NCBI GenBank assembly: GCA_019916065.1
Contig: CM034234.1
Location: 10,631,844 to 10,695,843 of the forward strand
Direction: 5' to 3'
From: Vitellaria paradoxa
Lineage: Eukaryota; Streptophyta; Magnoliopsida; Ericales; Sapotaceae
DNA: 64,000 nt
The notes beneath the pieces were generated by a model. The model worked only from the letters and a program-made list of their open reading frames with translations, did not search any database and was not told where the DNA came from. Made by a program: the position numbers and the translations under genes. Positions within the stretch are counted from its first letter, which is position 1. Every line of letters starts with the position of its first letter. Below are positions 24,315 to 35,589 of the stretch, piece after piece.

Positions 24315-25901
24315 TGTTGGCCTAAGGTTTATAAAGTTAGTTTTATATTGATTTTGATGATAACAAATATTGAATTAAATTTTCCAATAAATTTTCAAAT
24401 AGACATTGGAAGAAATGTTACAATTCATTTGATATTCAAGATAATAGAGTGGAAGAGGATTGATATTATTTTTTAGATATTTTCACATAATTTGGATGAA
24501 GGAATAAGGAATTTCAAAGTTTGGAGTAATAGAAATCAAAGTAAGAATGAATATTTGAAGAGTTAACTCGGATAAATAAGGAAATCAAAACCGTGTTAGT
24601 ATATAGATGATATCTTAAGATCCAACGGTTCAATTTTCGTGAAATTTTAATATAGTAAACTAGACTTCTATATCTACAACGTTACTGGAGGAAAATTTTT
24701 GTGGATCTAATGTTACGATATCAAAAACATGAGTTGGAATACTAGTCATTACAGAAAAGTTTTAATTCTGATTCTGGAGCTAGTCTTAGTTTTTGAGACA
24801 TAACTTATACTCTACAGCTTTAAAACTTCTGATTTTTGGTGTGTGAAAAGAGACTCAAAAAGCTACAACTTTTATAGTTAAGTTTCTTCTAATTCGAAAA
24901 GTATCATGGTGAAACAGAAGCTTAAACTGAAAACCACAGATTCAGAATGTCAGAAAACGTTATCAGAAGCTAGTCTCGGTTTAGAATGCCATATCTGACT
25001 ATCTAACCGTTGGATGAAGCTCAAATTTGACATGTGATAGCTGACTTATATATCTACAAAGTTTTTACTCTAGCCAATGGTCAGATTCTAACGTTCTGAG
25101 GGTGAAAAATGGTCACAAATATATCTCAGAAAAATTGAATCTGAAAGAAAGCATTGGAAGCAAGGAAATTCAATTTCTTTCAAGGGTAAAAGTGTCCTTT
25201 TCACTTTGTACACGGCCATTTGGAGATTTTCATCTATAAATAGAGCCTCAAACTTAGATTCAAGGGGATGGAACAAGGCAAGAAGAAGTGCTTACAAATA
25301 GATACGAGGAATGCATAACTTTGCAACATAGAGTGATTTCTTCCCACCCTGTGCTTCATCTTTCATATTCAACTTGTGAGAGTTTCTTTTTGATTTGATT
25401 GAGTTTTCAACTCATCATTGTGCTGTAAGAAAGGGAAATTTTAAAGCCCTTTTAATTTGTGAGAGTTGGGTGAGCTCTTGTTGGTTTTGGTTCAAGTGTT
25501 AGACCGAAACAAGATAGCTTTCTTTGAGAGAGACTTATGTGAGTGATTGGGGATAAAATCACTTGGGAAAGGTTTCTAGCACCTTGGGAAGCTAGTGTGT
25601 AATAAGCTCTTCAAAGAACAGTAGAGAAATCTCAAGAAAGACATTCGGGAGTGGATGTAGGCAACATTGAAGCCGAACCACTATAAATTAATTGTGTTTG
25701 CTTCTTCTCCCTTCTCTTTATATTTATTGCAAACACTAGCACTCACTCTTCATTTACAATATTGAATAATTTTTTTTGGTGCATTTTATATTTGATTATC
25801 CTTTTTATCTTGACATATTTGTTTTAGGGTTGAAATTTTTATTTGTAAATTTTTTTAGGCAACCCTATTCACCCCCCTCTATGTTGCTATTTGGGATAAC
25901 A
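24315..25901 (+). mobile_element. Solo LTR, Ty1/copia type, with TATAT target-site duplication
   Basis: A 1587-bp sequence begins TGTTGG and ends ATAACA (TGTT...AACA inverted ends). It is flanked by identical 5-bp TATAT copies at 24310-24314 and 25902-25906. Near the start is TTTTGATGATAACAAA and near the end TATTCACCCCCCTCT, both typical of plant copia LTRs (SIRE/Tork-like). No primer-binding site or internal domain follows, so it is a solo LTR left by LTR-LTR recombination. Confidence 0.9.
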
Positions 25902-26170
25902 TATATATTCCTTATTCGACCGACGTTAATCTCTGTCGGTATTCATTCAAATTAATGATCTATCATATCTTCACCGCGATTTATAAGGAAGGAAAACAAA
26001 ACGAAAGAAACGTGATTTTCGATTTGCGTGATTTTCAGCAACTTTTGTCTAATTTAATTATAGAAATAAAAGGGTATTCTTGGTATATTAGAAATTATAT
26101 TTAAAATAAATTTGTGAGACCTACTCAAAAGTGTAACCTATTCACAAAACTTTCTACACAAATATGACCT

Positions 26171-26368
26171 TAAAAGCAATACTTTTTTTGGAGTGTACTA
26201 ATAAACTTAAAAAACTGTAAAATATGACTTAAACCAATTTTCTAAAACTAAAAGCTAATAATTTTATTAAACGGACTCTAAAGAAAAACATTATTTAACA
26301 TATTTAACTTAGTTGAAAACTCTCGAAATTACAAAAACATTCTTTTTTTTTTCCTTTTAAAGAAGAAA

Positions 26369-26407
<39 letters not shown>

Positions 26408-27540
26408 ATATATAACAAATTCAATTGATGGGGTTTGTATATATATGTGCCCACTTATTTAAATTAATACCAATACATAAAAAAAAAAACTGAAAAATTA
26501 CCCGCCTGCCAGTATTGGCATGGGAGAAGTACATTCTGACCAATACTTTTAAAAAAAATATATATATAAGGAGAGATTTTTTTTTGTTATGTTCCAAAAA
26601 GTAAACTTATATTAATCTTTTTCTACTTAAATAATTAATTTCGAATAGTAGTTTCACAATAAAAATATATTTTAAAACAAGTTTCATGATTCGTTTTTTT
26701 TTTTTAAATGACTTATTGCAATTAAAAAATGTATGAAATAAATAGGTAATTGCGATTGGTGCTAAAGTGCCTCTGCTCAACTTTCATACTAAATTTTCTT
26801 TCATGCCCATGCATATGATAGGTTGAAAATAAACAAAGTTAAACCCCCAAATACCTCCAAAAGCAAACATGTAAATATTAGTAGTATACAAATTTAAAAT
26901 AATTCTCACGATTACACTTATAAGAATTAAAACATACAAAATTATATGAACGTCAACACTATAAAAATGTCCGTTTTAGGTACAGAATCATGGTAGATTT
27001 AAAAAAATATGTATGTGTTAAATAAAATAATATATATAAAATTAGTAAATCGATAAGTGGATATGAAAGGAGGTAAAAATTATAATTTTAAGACTTTACG
27101 TTTGCAAACATTCCACTGATTTCATTTTAAAATAAAGAATTAATTTGATTTGGTAAATATAATTTTGTGTTTGGAACATATTTTGAATTTAAGAATTGAA
27201 TTGATTTGGTTTAAGTAAAATATTAAGTTTGACCATGTAAATAAGAAGTAAAAAATATGATAAATATGATACAAGAGGATAAATTTGTCTGCTTACTTAG
27301 ATTGCATAAAAACATAATGTATTCTCATCAAATACTATTGTTTTAGATTTCAAATTTTATAGAAATTTCAAAATTTAAATTATCAAATAAAATCAAATAC
27401 AACTAAAATTTTATTTAGTTTCAAATATAAAATTGTTGATAATTCTTATCTAATCAAATCCCATCAAATCTAACCTTTCAAACGGAGTGTTATATCTTTT
27501 TCCACGGTTAGTTAAAATTTCCTTTTGTTCTCGTTCTCAC
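26171..27540. other. AT-rich intergenic DNA with an AT microsatellite
   Basis: No gene is seen. Contains the (AT)n/(GT)n tract at about 26370-26413, poly(A) and poly(T) runs, and TTTGGAACAT / TTTCAAACGGAGTG words suggesting eroded MITE ends near 27170 and 27480. Confidence 0.6.
26370..26413. repeat. (AT)n with GTAT interruption microsatellite
   Basis: About 12 AT units, then (GTAT)n and further AT units. Confidence 0.9.
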
Positions 27541-27589
27541 AAAAAAAAAAAAAGTAAATAAATAAATAAATAGGGATCGGTTTTAAAAT

Positions 27590-27813
27590 TTAAACGGGAA
27601 AGAGAAAAAAAAAAGGAAAATGAACAAACCGGGAAGAAGGAAAAAACAAAGTACTTACTAAAAAAAAAAAAAAAACAAAGAAAGAAAATGAATAAAAGTG
27701 GAGCGGGAAGACAAAGAAAAGGAACATGAACAAACCGGGAAGGAAAAAAACAAAGAAAGAAAATGAACAGAGTGACAAACCGGGAAGGAAAAAACAAAGA
27801 AAGAAAATTGAAC
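27590..27813. repeat. Purine-rich degenerate tandem repeat next to the 7SL 3' end
   Basis: Imperfect ~45-bp units carry AACCGGGAAGGAAAAAACA then AAGAAAGAAAATGAAC, near 27625, 27704, 27733 and 27777. An AATAAAAGTGGAGCGGG word at 27691 resembles the 7SL 3' edge (AACAAAAGTGG, 27811). The array may therefore include duplicated 7SL downstream flank. Serine/phenylalanine-rich ORFs over it are artefacts. Confidence 0.65.
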
Positions 27814-27817
27814 AAAA
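27814..27817 (-). terminator. Pol III T-run terminator of 7SL
   Basis: TTTT on the minus strand directly after the CAACAACCAC end of the RNA. At four T it is minimal. Confidence 0.6.
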
Positions 27818-28124
27818 GTGGTTGTTGGGTTGTGAGCAGCAGCCCAGCAAGCGTTGTCGGCCCATCGGGGTCCCGGTTCGTAATCCTTCCACCGACAGGA
27901 GCGGGAGGTATTCGCTGCTCTGTGAAGCCAGTCTCACGCTATACCCTCCGCTCTAAAGCCCCTGAGCTCCAAGCCTTCGCTCGGAACCCATGGTCCAACT
28001 CCCGGCTTGGAACGGGCGGCCCGGCATCAAAGCTCCCTGATTGGGCCCAGCAATTGGACCAAACCAACCTTCAACCACCCTGATGCCCTCACTTGAGTTA
28101 CAAGCTCGCGCTACCAAGCTCGGC
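27815..28124 (-). ncRNA. 7SL: 7SL (signal recognition particle) RNA
   Basis: RNA scaffold of the cytosolic SRP that targets secretory proteins to the ER. On the minus strand the transcript starts GCCGAGCTTGGTAGCGCGAG, with the Alu-domain TGTAAC motif at ~22-27 nt. The middle carries complementary arms GGTTCCGAGCGAAGGCTTGG and CCGTTCCAAGCCGGGAG. The S-domain helix-8 segment GCGTGAGACTGGCTTCACAG then AGCAGCGAATACC is the SRP54-binding loop. The 3' part, CGATGGGCCGACAACGCTTG, closes the Alu domain. Length is ~310 nt, normal for plants, ending at a TTTT pol III terminator (27814-27817). Being structured RNA, it is GC-rich inside AT-rich DNA; protein ORFs across it are spurious. The 3' end is placed to within a few bases. 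Identification rests on motifs and promoter, not on a covariance-model search. Confidence 0.88.
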
Positions 28125-28146
28125 GGTAGGCCGTTTGGACGAAGAC

Positions 28147-28189
28147 TTTAGATAGAACTAAATAATAACGATAGAAGTCGATGTGGGAC
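28147..28189 (-). promoter_or_regulatory. USE plus TATA-like box, 7SL pol III promoter
   Basis: The plant upstream sequence element GTCCCACATCG (28189-28179) is followed after exactly 24 nt by TATCTAAA (28154-28147), which begins 30 nt before the 7SL start at 28124. The short USE-TATA distance is the established signature of pol III rather than pol II snRNA-type promoters. The TATA box is slightly degenerate. Confidence 0.85.
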
Positions 28190-28849
28190 ATTGGTCAACA
28201 TCAACTCCTTTGTTTGAAAGGGGGGTGCTAGGAGGTGAGGTAACGAAGAGATTTTGCTTAATGTATATATATATATATATTTTCGTAAGATAGCTGTTCA
28301 TGGAGGTATACGTTCCCTTACAGGGACAGGAGAATGGATGAACTCAAAATTTATGGAGTGTTTGAATCCAAAATTTATTAAGGCAAAGCAATTAAGTAGA
28401 GTGGGAATAAAGGAATGAAATAAAATTTTTAATGCAAATTTTAAGTTTCTATTTGAGTGAATTAATATATATATATATAGTGTATTTATTAATAAATGAA
28501 TTTTTTAATTTCTCAAACTCTATACAAAATTTTTCTTTTCAGTGTTTCACCACAAATCAAACAAGTAAGTTCTACATCATTTTTATTTCTACTTGACAAA
28601 TCATTTATCTAAATAAAGTCTGAACATCTATTTGGAAATTAAAATTTGTGATAGAAAAAAGAAAATGGAGAAAAAAAGTAAGAAATAAAAAATAAATAAA
28701 AAATATTAAATTTACCTTTTTGGTCAAAAAATTTAGTTTATTATATCATGATTAATCATAAAAAGTAAAATATATATATATATATAGTAATTTATTTCCA
28801 CTATTTTTCTTTTTCCCTTCACAAATGCATATTTCAAACGCACCTTGAT
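28190..28849. other. AT-rich spacer upstream of 7SL
   Basis: No gene. Several (AT)n tracts (28266-28281, 28467-28480, 28771-28786) and an eroded MITE-like segment near 28360-28560. Confidence 0.5.
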
Positions 28850-31360
28850 AAAGCAGTTAATTCATATCCTTCCAGAAGTCTAATCCAAACCTAAAAAACT
28901 GTTTAGAATACCGTGTGTTGCCTACCAAAGAATCTTTAATACTTAAGTTAGTAAGAGAGTTGAGAAAATAATTTGGCAGAGTTTCAGTAAAGTAAATGAG
29001 TTATACTTGTATCCTTGTGAAATAGTGATATGGATATAAGAAACCTCACATGGAATGGTTTGCACGAGCTATATGTAACTACGTGTAATTGTGTTCTCAT
29101 TCTCCAATGAGGGTGATGCCACCTGTATTATAAATCTCAACGTTGGTTCTTTAGTTTGTTGACCAATGTGTTATATGAAATGCAGTTTATAACAGCACTT
29201 TTATAGGCGTATATATCAAAACTGTCATGAGAGGGCTGTACGCATGACCTATAACGTAAGCTGTTTGGTAGGAATAATTTATATGAAGTTCTAAGTTAGA
29301 GATTAGTTAGGTGATTGAGGCCCGATCAAGAGCATCCTTATCTGGATGCCCTCGGGGGTATGGGTCGAGTGGGGAACTTGGCAAATGCCCTCGGTCAGGT
29401 ATGGGTTAAGCTCGGATACCTCGGTTAGGAATGGGTCGAGTGGGGAACTTGGCAAATGCCCTCGGTCAGGTATGGGTTAAGCTCGGATACCCCGGTTAGG
29501 AATGGGTTGAGCGGGAAACTTGGTGGATGCTCCCAGTCAAGTCAATAGCAAACGGATCCATTTATCCAAGGCAGTATGGGATATTCCTATATTAGATGCC
29601 CTCGATTCCTCTGGTCTTCTGAGTGAGAGTTGGGGAATCCAACGGTTATACATCTTATGATATCGCGCGTATATTTAATACACCGCAGGCATGATGGTTT
29701 AGTAGGGCCGTAATGAGATGCATTCGTTGTACTTCTTTGCCACGTGTAGCTTTTGGGTTGATGTAAAAATTTTTGATAATTGTGAGAAAGATAAGCTGTT
29801 GGATCAACATCGTACGAGATGAATCCTAACCTTTCATTTAGAAGTACCATGAATTTTTCACTTTTATCACTTTTATTTTGAAATTGCTGGCTTCATAATT
29901 ATTGAAATCATTCTCAGTTTCTGCAACTCCTTCGAATCTCCTTCCTAAACCTGTATTCCCCCAATTTTTAAGCAATTTCTTGCATTCTTTCGGTAAGAGT
30001 TGCTTTGTTTCGCCTCTTGTTTTCATTTCCATCAGTTGCATGCATTGGTTTGTTCGTCAGGATCTCTGTGCTTACCACAGAAATTGTCAAATTCCTTATT
30101 CGTAGGTGACCCTAGATTTATTAGGGTAGTTTTTGGCGTTTTGGTTTTTGATTCATTCATTGAGAGACTCCAAGAACTAGACGATAGAAAGACTGCTAGT
30201 AACCTTGAACTAATACTCATGGTCGATTTGGAGGATACATCTTCTACCCATTCGAGGGATTTGGTTAGGGTTAGGAGAACTATGTCCGCATCCCACTTCG
30301 CAGCCGAGTTGAGGACCAAGCCGAGAGCACCGGGCCATTAGTCGAAGCTTTTGGCCCTGAGGTTGTTGGTTCTAACCATCCAGTTAGGGAGCGGCCTTAA
30401 TTTTATGCTGAGGATATAGAATCTACAATGGACACAGTGAAGATTCAGTAGCTCTAGTTTGCTTTCCAATTTTCCCAGACACTTTCATTCAGGGTGCCTG
30501 AGGCAGGCGACATGGCCTATTTTCCTATAGATGGTGAGGTTACCATTTACAAAAGTGCCCTAATTGGAGCCCTTCGTTTTCCTATAATTAGGCCTATTTG
30601 AGAGATTTTGGGTTAACTGAGCTCGACCCATATCCGACCGGGGGCGTCTGCTAGGTTCTTCGCTTGACTCATACCCGATCAGGGGTATCTGAGTAAGGAG
30701 GCTTCTGATCGACCCTCAATCATTTAATTGATCTTCAACTAAACATTTCATATGAATTATTCTCGCCAAAGCAACTTACATAATGGGCGTAAAGCCCTCT
30801 TTTGACAGTTTCGATGTATATGTCTATAAAAGTGCCGTTATAAATTGCATTTTATAAAATGTGTTGGTTAATGAATTAAGGAACTAACATTAAGATTTAC
30901 AATATAGGTTGCATCTCCCCATTAGAGAATAAGAAAGTACAGTTACATGCAGTTACATGCAAATCATGCATGCCATTCCATATGACATTTCTTATAATTT
31001 ATATATTACCATTTCACAAGGATACATTTACAACTCATTTACCTTACTGAAACTCTGCCAAATTATTTTCTCAACTCTTTTGCTACTTAAGTATCGGAAA
31101 TTTTTGACAAGCATCACACCAGTGTTTTAGACAATTTTTTGGGCTTAGATTTAAATTTTCGGGAAGATACAAATTAACCGATTTACCAATTGCCGTCGTC
31201 TGTGAGAATCGAAAGGGTCACGAGCCCGCAGGTCACGAACCCACCATTTTCAGTCTTTTAATTCTTGACTGGAGGACTCTGATGACACCACAACTGTCCC
31301 ACATCAGAAAGGAGTCAAGGACTGAGGTAGGTTATAAAATACTTCTAACTCTCTCCCTGA
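28850..31360. mobile_element. Rearranged Ty3/gypsy remnant: inverted LTR-like arms
   Basis: Left segment 28850-29500 and right segment ~30600-31187 are diverged reverse complements; for example GAGTTGAGAAAATAATTTGG at 28957 recurs inverted near 31075, and the GAAACTCTGCC and TATCCTTGTGAAAT words follow in both. After the right arm comes CAATTGCCGTCGTCTGTGAG (31187 on), a decayed form of the TTGGCGCCGTCTGTGGGAA primer-site junction of Tat-type elements, so the arms are LTRs. Between them, plus frames near 30490-30600 read FRVPEAGDMAYFPIDGEVTI and ALRFPII, resembling the 'putative gypsy-type transposon' ORF. Stops and shifts show it is dead. Opposite LTR orientation implies a rearrangement or two insertions. 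Confidence 0.6.
29359..29505. repeat. 71-bp tandem duplication inside the left LTR-like arm
   Basis: The words TGGGTCGAGTGGGGAACTTG (29361 and 29432) and CCCTCGGTCAGGTATGGGTT recur with a 71-bp period, about two full copies plus a diverged third. The equivalent place in the right arm has a shorter, diverged version. Confidence 0.85.
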
Positions 31361-31814
31361 TACGATGCGTTTTAAAGTTATAAGGATAGTGAATTTAGTG
31401 AAAACTTCAGAATTAGGCATGCTCCAATGGGTGATCCTCTAAAAGTAGCTAACCACTCTCAATAATATCTATCTAGTGTGCAGACGAAGATGGAATGTCA
31501 TGTCAACACACCCTATAAGGTCCTTCATCATGCATCACATCTGCTATAATTTAATTAAAAAAGTATTAAAATTAATGGCAAACGGTCAATTAAAAGCATG
31601 CATTTGGATAATTATTTAATAATGACTTTCTATTAGAGGCCGAAAGTGTTAATCAACAGAAGTATACAATTATAAAAAATAATGTTTATGGGTTGCGCCT
31701 ATTTCTAACAGTTACAGAAGTTATTACCTCCACCGCTTGAATAACTCAAGTTAGGTGAAAGGTATTGCGTATGATTGAGTTGCTATAAGTATTACATCAA
31801 ATTATTTGTAGTGT

Positions 31815-31955
31815 GCATTTTGAGTGGCAAAAAAAATAATAAAATTTAATAAAAATTATAAATTTATATTTCAGTGTAGTGAAATAAAAAGTAAATAATT
31901 TTTAAAGATTTTCAGTATTTTTTTTAGTAATTTTCAAGGTTTCAAACATAGTCAT
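31815..31955 (+). mobile_element. Family-A MITE-like repeat
   Basis: Reads GTGCATTTTGAGTGGCAAAA, then GTGTAGTGAAATAAAAAG, then TTTTTAAAGATTTTCAG, ending in AAGGTTTCAAACATAGTC, in the family-A order with inverted TTTGA/TCAAA-type edges. Confidence 0.5.
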
Positions 31956-32231
31956 AATTAAGCTACAATATGGTTGCCTCCGCGACTTATATGGTTTTTT
32001 TTTTCTTAAATCTATATGATCTGTTTGGGAACATTTAAAAAAACACAAACTTTCAATTTTTCTAAGTTTTTCACAAAAATTTACTAAATATAAAAATAGA
32101 AAAAACTTATTACACACAAAATTACTAACTTTTTCTAATTTTTTCAAATTTTTTTAACTTCGACAAATTTTTAGCAAATACATAATTTTTACCAATGGTG
32201 ACACGCATTAACATAAGAACAAAAGTTAAAA

Positions 32232-32510
32232 TTTACTAAGGGTTCGTTTGGAGGATCAAAAATTAACAAAAAAGTATCAAAAGTTATATTTTGTAACTTT
32301 TGGTGCGTTTGGTAGAATCACAATTTTTTCACTTTTTTGATTTACTACAAAAAAATTTACCAAACATCTAAAAGTTATAAAAAATGTTAAAAAATACACT
32401 TTGTTCCACTAAAACACAACAAAATGTAACTAAAAAATACACAAAAAACTATCAAAAATTTCACTTTTTTCTTGTTCTTGAACCACTAAACGGCTTCTAA
32501 ATATGAAAAT
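32232..32510. mobile_element. Family-D MITE-like repeat, copy 1
   Basis: Starts GGGTTCGTTTGGAGGATCAA and continues AAAAGTATCAAAAGTTATAT, then TTTTGGTGCGTTTGGTAGAA. The right edge is the inverted GAACCACTAAACGGC. The same order is seen, inverted, at 36735-37096. Confidence 0.6.
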
Positions 32511-34464
32511 AGAAAAAATTTATTACACACAAAATTACTAACTTTTTCTAACTTTCTTTAATTTTTTCTAATTTTCTTCAATTTTTTTAACTTTGACAAA
32601 TTTTTACCAAATATATAATTTTATCAATGGTGACACGCATTAACATCAGAACAAAAGTTAAAAAAAAAAAAGGTATTAAAATTTTTTTATTAGTTTACCA
32701 AACATAATACTATTTTTTTAACTAAAATTTTTTTTTTCGTCGTATTATGATGCCAAGGTAATTTGTATTCTTTGTAAGACTAGAACTTCTAGAAAGTAAT
32801 TTGTATAGAATCCCAGTCAAATCATGTTGACATGCGTTTTACCATTGTCTGCGTGATTTTCTCTACTTTTCTGCTTGGAAAGTTGGATTTGGTTAAAAGG
32901 TGAATCTGTTATGATGCTGTCTTACGTAAGATTTTTTGTTTTTCACTTAACACCCCTTAACGAATGTTTATCTAACAATGTTTTGAATTACCTTTTTTCT
33001 TAACAATTAAAATATTAATTTTGTCTTGGGAGATTGTATTTATTGAATAAAAATGCTATGCATGAGATAGTATACACATTCATGTCACATTTTTTTTTCT
33101 TTGGTCCAAATGCTTTTTACATCCCAACAAACAACAGAATAAAATTATAATCACATGGATGCTGATTCCAAATTCAACAAGTATTTATTTTTATTCTTTC
33201 ACCTATTTTATTATCTTTTATTCTTAAAAATATCTCTGGACGGGTGGATCATATGTTCAGAAATAAAATTCAAATCATTTAATTGTTGGTTAGAATAAAA
33301 TGGGAAATCATCTGGGGTTAACTAATTAGTCATGCCTTACTCTTCAAAGGTTATTGTTCAACTCTTTTTAAATGAATTTTATTCAGTCATTAATTTTAAT
33401 ATTAATTAAGATGTGCACAAACTAATTTAACATCTCAAATCATAACAAAAAAAGAATTAAGGTTAACAAAAAATAATGTAAAAAATTTAAAATCAAAATA
33501 AACGACTTAAACAACTTTCTTAGTTTGTGAAACATACTTTTAACATTTCTTCTAGATAATTATAAGTGGGAAGGTGTATTGATAAAAAAAATAAATAATA
33601 AAAGATTCATCAAATAGCTGGATTCACTTTACCAACTACAATTATTGTAGTCTTCTTATAATAATATCGATCAATTACAAACGCATTTGGCCCAAAAAAA
33701 AAAAAAATCATCACAAATTTAATACAATAAATATCATCCTCACCAATAATGCATACCACATGCATAAAATTCTACCATTCATTTAAAATGACTACAAACA
33801 CAAATACACACGCGTCTATATATATATAGATATATAATAATTTAAATGATACATCGATCTAAACATTACCATTTGGGTAATCATCACAAATATTATTACA
33901 TTCCCAATGCAACATATATGTATACATGCATATATTAAGGCTAGAACAATACTCACTAATTAATTAGTATAGCGTCCTAATTAATTAAGTGGAGTTTTTA
34001 GACATGAGCCTTTGGTGATTTGAATCACACCCTTGGCCTCTTCCGTGTAGGAGTTATCTGTGAAGAAACCGTGTTGCTTTCCTTCGAACTCACGTAATCG
34101 ACATTCTTTCCGAGCTTTTTGAGCCTCTCGCATAGTCCTGTCGCCCTATCTCTCAGAATTTCACCCACGCCACCCACTAGGACCAAGATGGGGTCGAGAG
34201 CCACGTCTTGGAGGCTCGAACTCCTCAGGTCCAAATGGGTTCGCAACTGGGGGGTCCTTTAGTAGCTCCTTCAGGTAATGATAGCCTCCACAACCTGTAC
34301 TAATTAAGGAAATTCATTTACGAAACTAAACCACATGTTCAAAAAGTTCTATGTTAATTTACACTGATGCTATACATATATTATATATATATATATATAT
34401 GCATGCATTATCTAGTTATACTACTAGAGTTGAACTCTATCCACGTTTAGTGAAATCCCAAATT

Positions 34465-34610
34465 TAGAGTAGGAGACGTTTATAGTGACAAAAGTGTGAT
34501 AATTTAAGATAATTTGTAAGTTCGTAATTATACAGTGAGATAAAAAGTGAATAACTTTAGAGATTTTCAGAAATTATCAACCCTTTTCAATGTGCCAAAT
34601 GTTCCCCAAA
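34465..34610 (+). mobile_element. Family-A MITE-like repeat
   Basis: Reads GAGACGTTTATAGTGACAAA, then GTAAGTTCGTAATTATACAG, then TGAGATAAAAAGTGAATAAC, then TTTAGAGATTTTCAG, and ends near GTGCCAAATGTTCCCC. It is one of the best-preserved copies. Confidence 0.6.
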
Positions 34611-35589
34611 ATCTTAAATTTGGTAATTTTTTTTTTATGTTTTTCATTATATACCCTTCAACTTTTGCAACTATTAAATACTTCTACTAGAAATAATTTT
34701 TTTTTAGTAACCTATCACTTAATTAGATTATTTAATTTTACATATTTTAGAATCTTTAAATGCCCATGTTAACTGTACACTACTTTTTCATTTTTTATTT
34801 TTTTAAATGTCATTTAATTATAAATTATTTACTTAAATTCCATTTAAATTAATCATTTAATATTTTCTAGTGTTTCAATAAATTTTTATTTTAAATTTGT
34901 TTGATTAACTATATAAAATTAAAAATAATATTTACTTAAAAAAATCATACACTTAGTGTGTACAGCTTACTTCAAGTTTTAATAAATGTGTGGTTTAAAC
35001 AATTTATATAGAACATAGAATAAACGTTATATACATTACTCCTAATTACTAATTATATCACCAACTTTTATCTTTTTATTATTTATTACTATTTTGGGTG
35101 CTACTTATTTTTATAGCAACGTATTACCATGAAATAAAGACTAACAAAGAGTCAAAATCACTAATTTCCTCTTCTATGTATGTTTCTACTTCTAAATATA
35201 TATACATATACATACACATATATATATTATTTGATTAAGTTATTTCATGAATTTTTGAGTCAAGTGTGTTTTTAACTTTATTCTATTTCAAACGAGTCAC
35301 AAATGGTGATTGGATGGAGTTCTTGTTAACTATAAACTGAGTTTGGAACAATTTTTTTTTTAATTTTATTTTAACCATTCAAATAACTCACAAAAAACAG
35401 ATCTTACCTCAAACCCCTGTTAGGAGGTAGATATGGTACAATATTATCTGGTGTATTTTTTATAATGATATTATTGATTATAATTCATTATAACTAATAT
35501 AAATTTTATAATCCATCAGTATCTAATATAAATATTGATATATATCACAACTGTTAAATAATTTATTATTGTTTAAAATCAATGTTTAG

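Larger units (their letters stand above)
23005..26170. mobile_element. Non-autonomous TIR element, split by a solo LTR
   Basis: The left edge (TTTTAGTCATACC, then TTGTTTGTGAATAAGTCACA) matches the inverted right edge (TTTTAAGGTCATATTTG, then AGTTTTGTGAATAGGTTACA) over ~45 bp. Removing the solo LTR and one TSD (24315-25906) leaves about 1.57 kb. The interior contains the ~200-230-bp tandem array and no transposase. The superfamily is undetermined; a non-autonomous Mutator-like element is possible. Confidence 0.5.
31361..33980. other. AT-rich intergenic DNA downstream of the first CXE locus
   Basis: No gene is supported. Contains one family-A repeat (31815-31955) and one family-D MITE (32232-32510). 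The remainder is low-complexity or unremarkable. Confidence 0.6.

Noticed and set aside
27537..28083. Several ORFs of 76-115 codons on both strands across 27537-28083
   Set aside because: They overlay the 7SL RNA and the purine-rich tandem array; composition is Phe/Ser- or Lys/Glu-rich with no protein family match.
29590..30341. ORFs at 29590-30341 as a host gene
   Set aside because: They lie between gypsy LTR-like arms, and the best-matching frame resembles a retrotransposon ORF.
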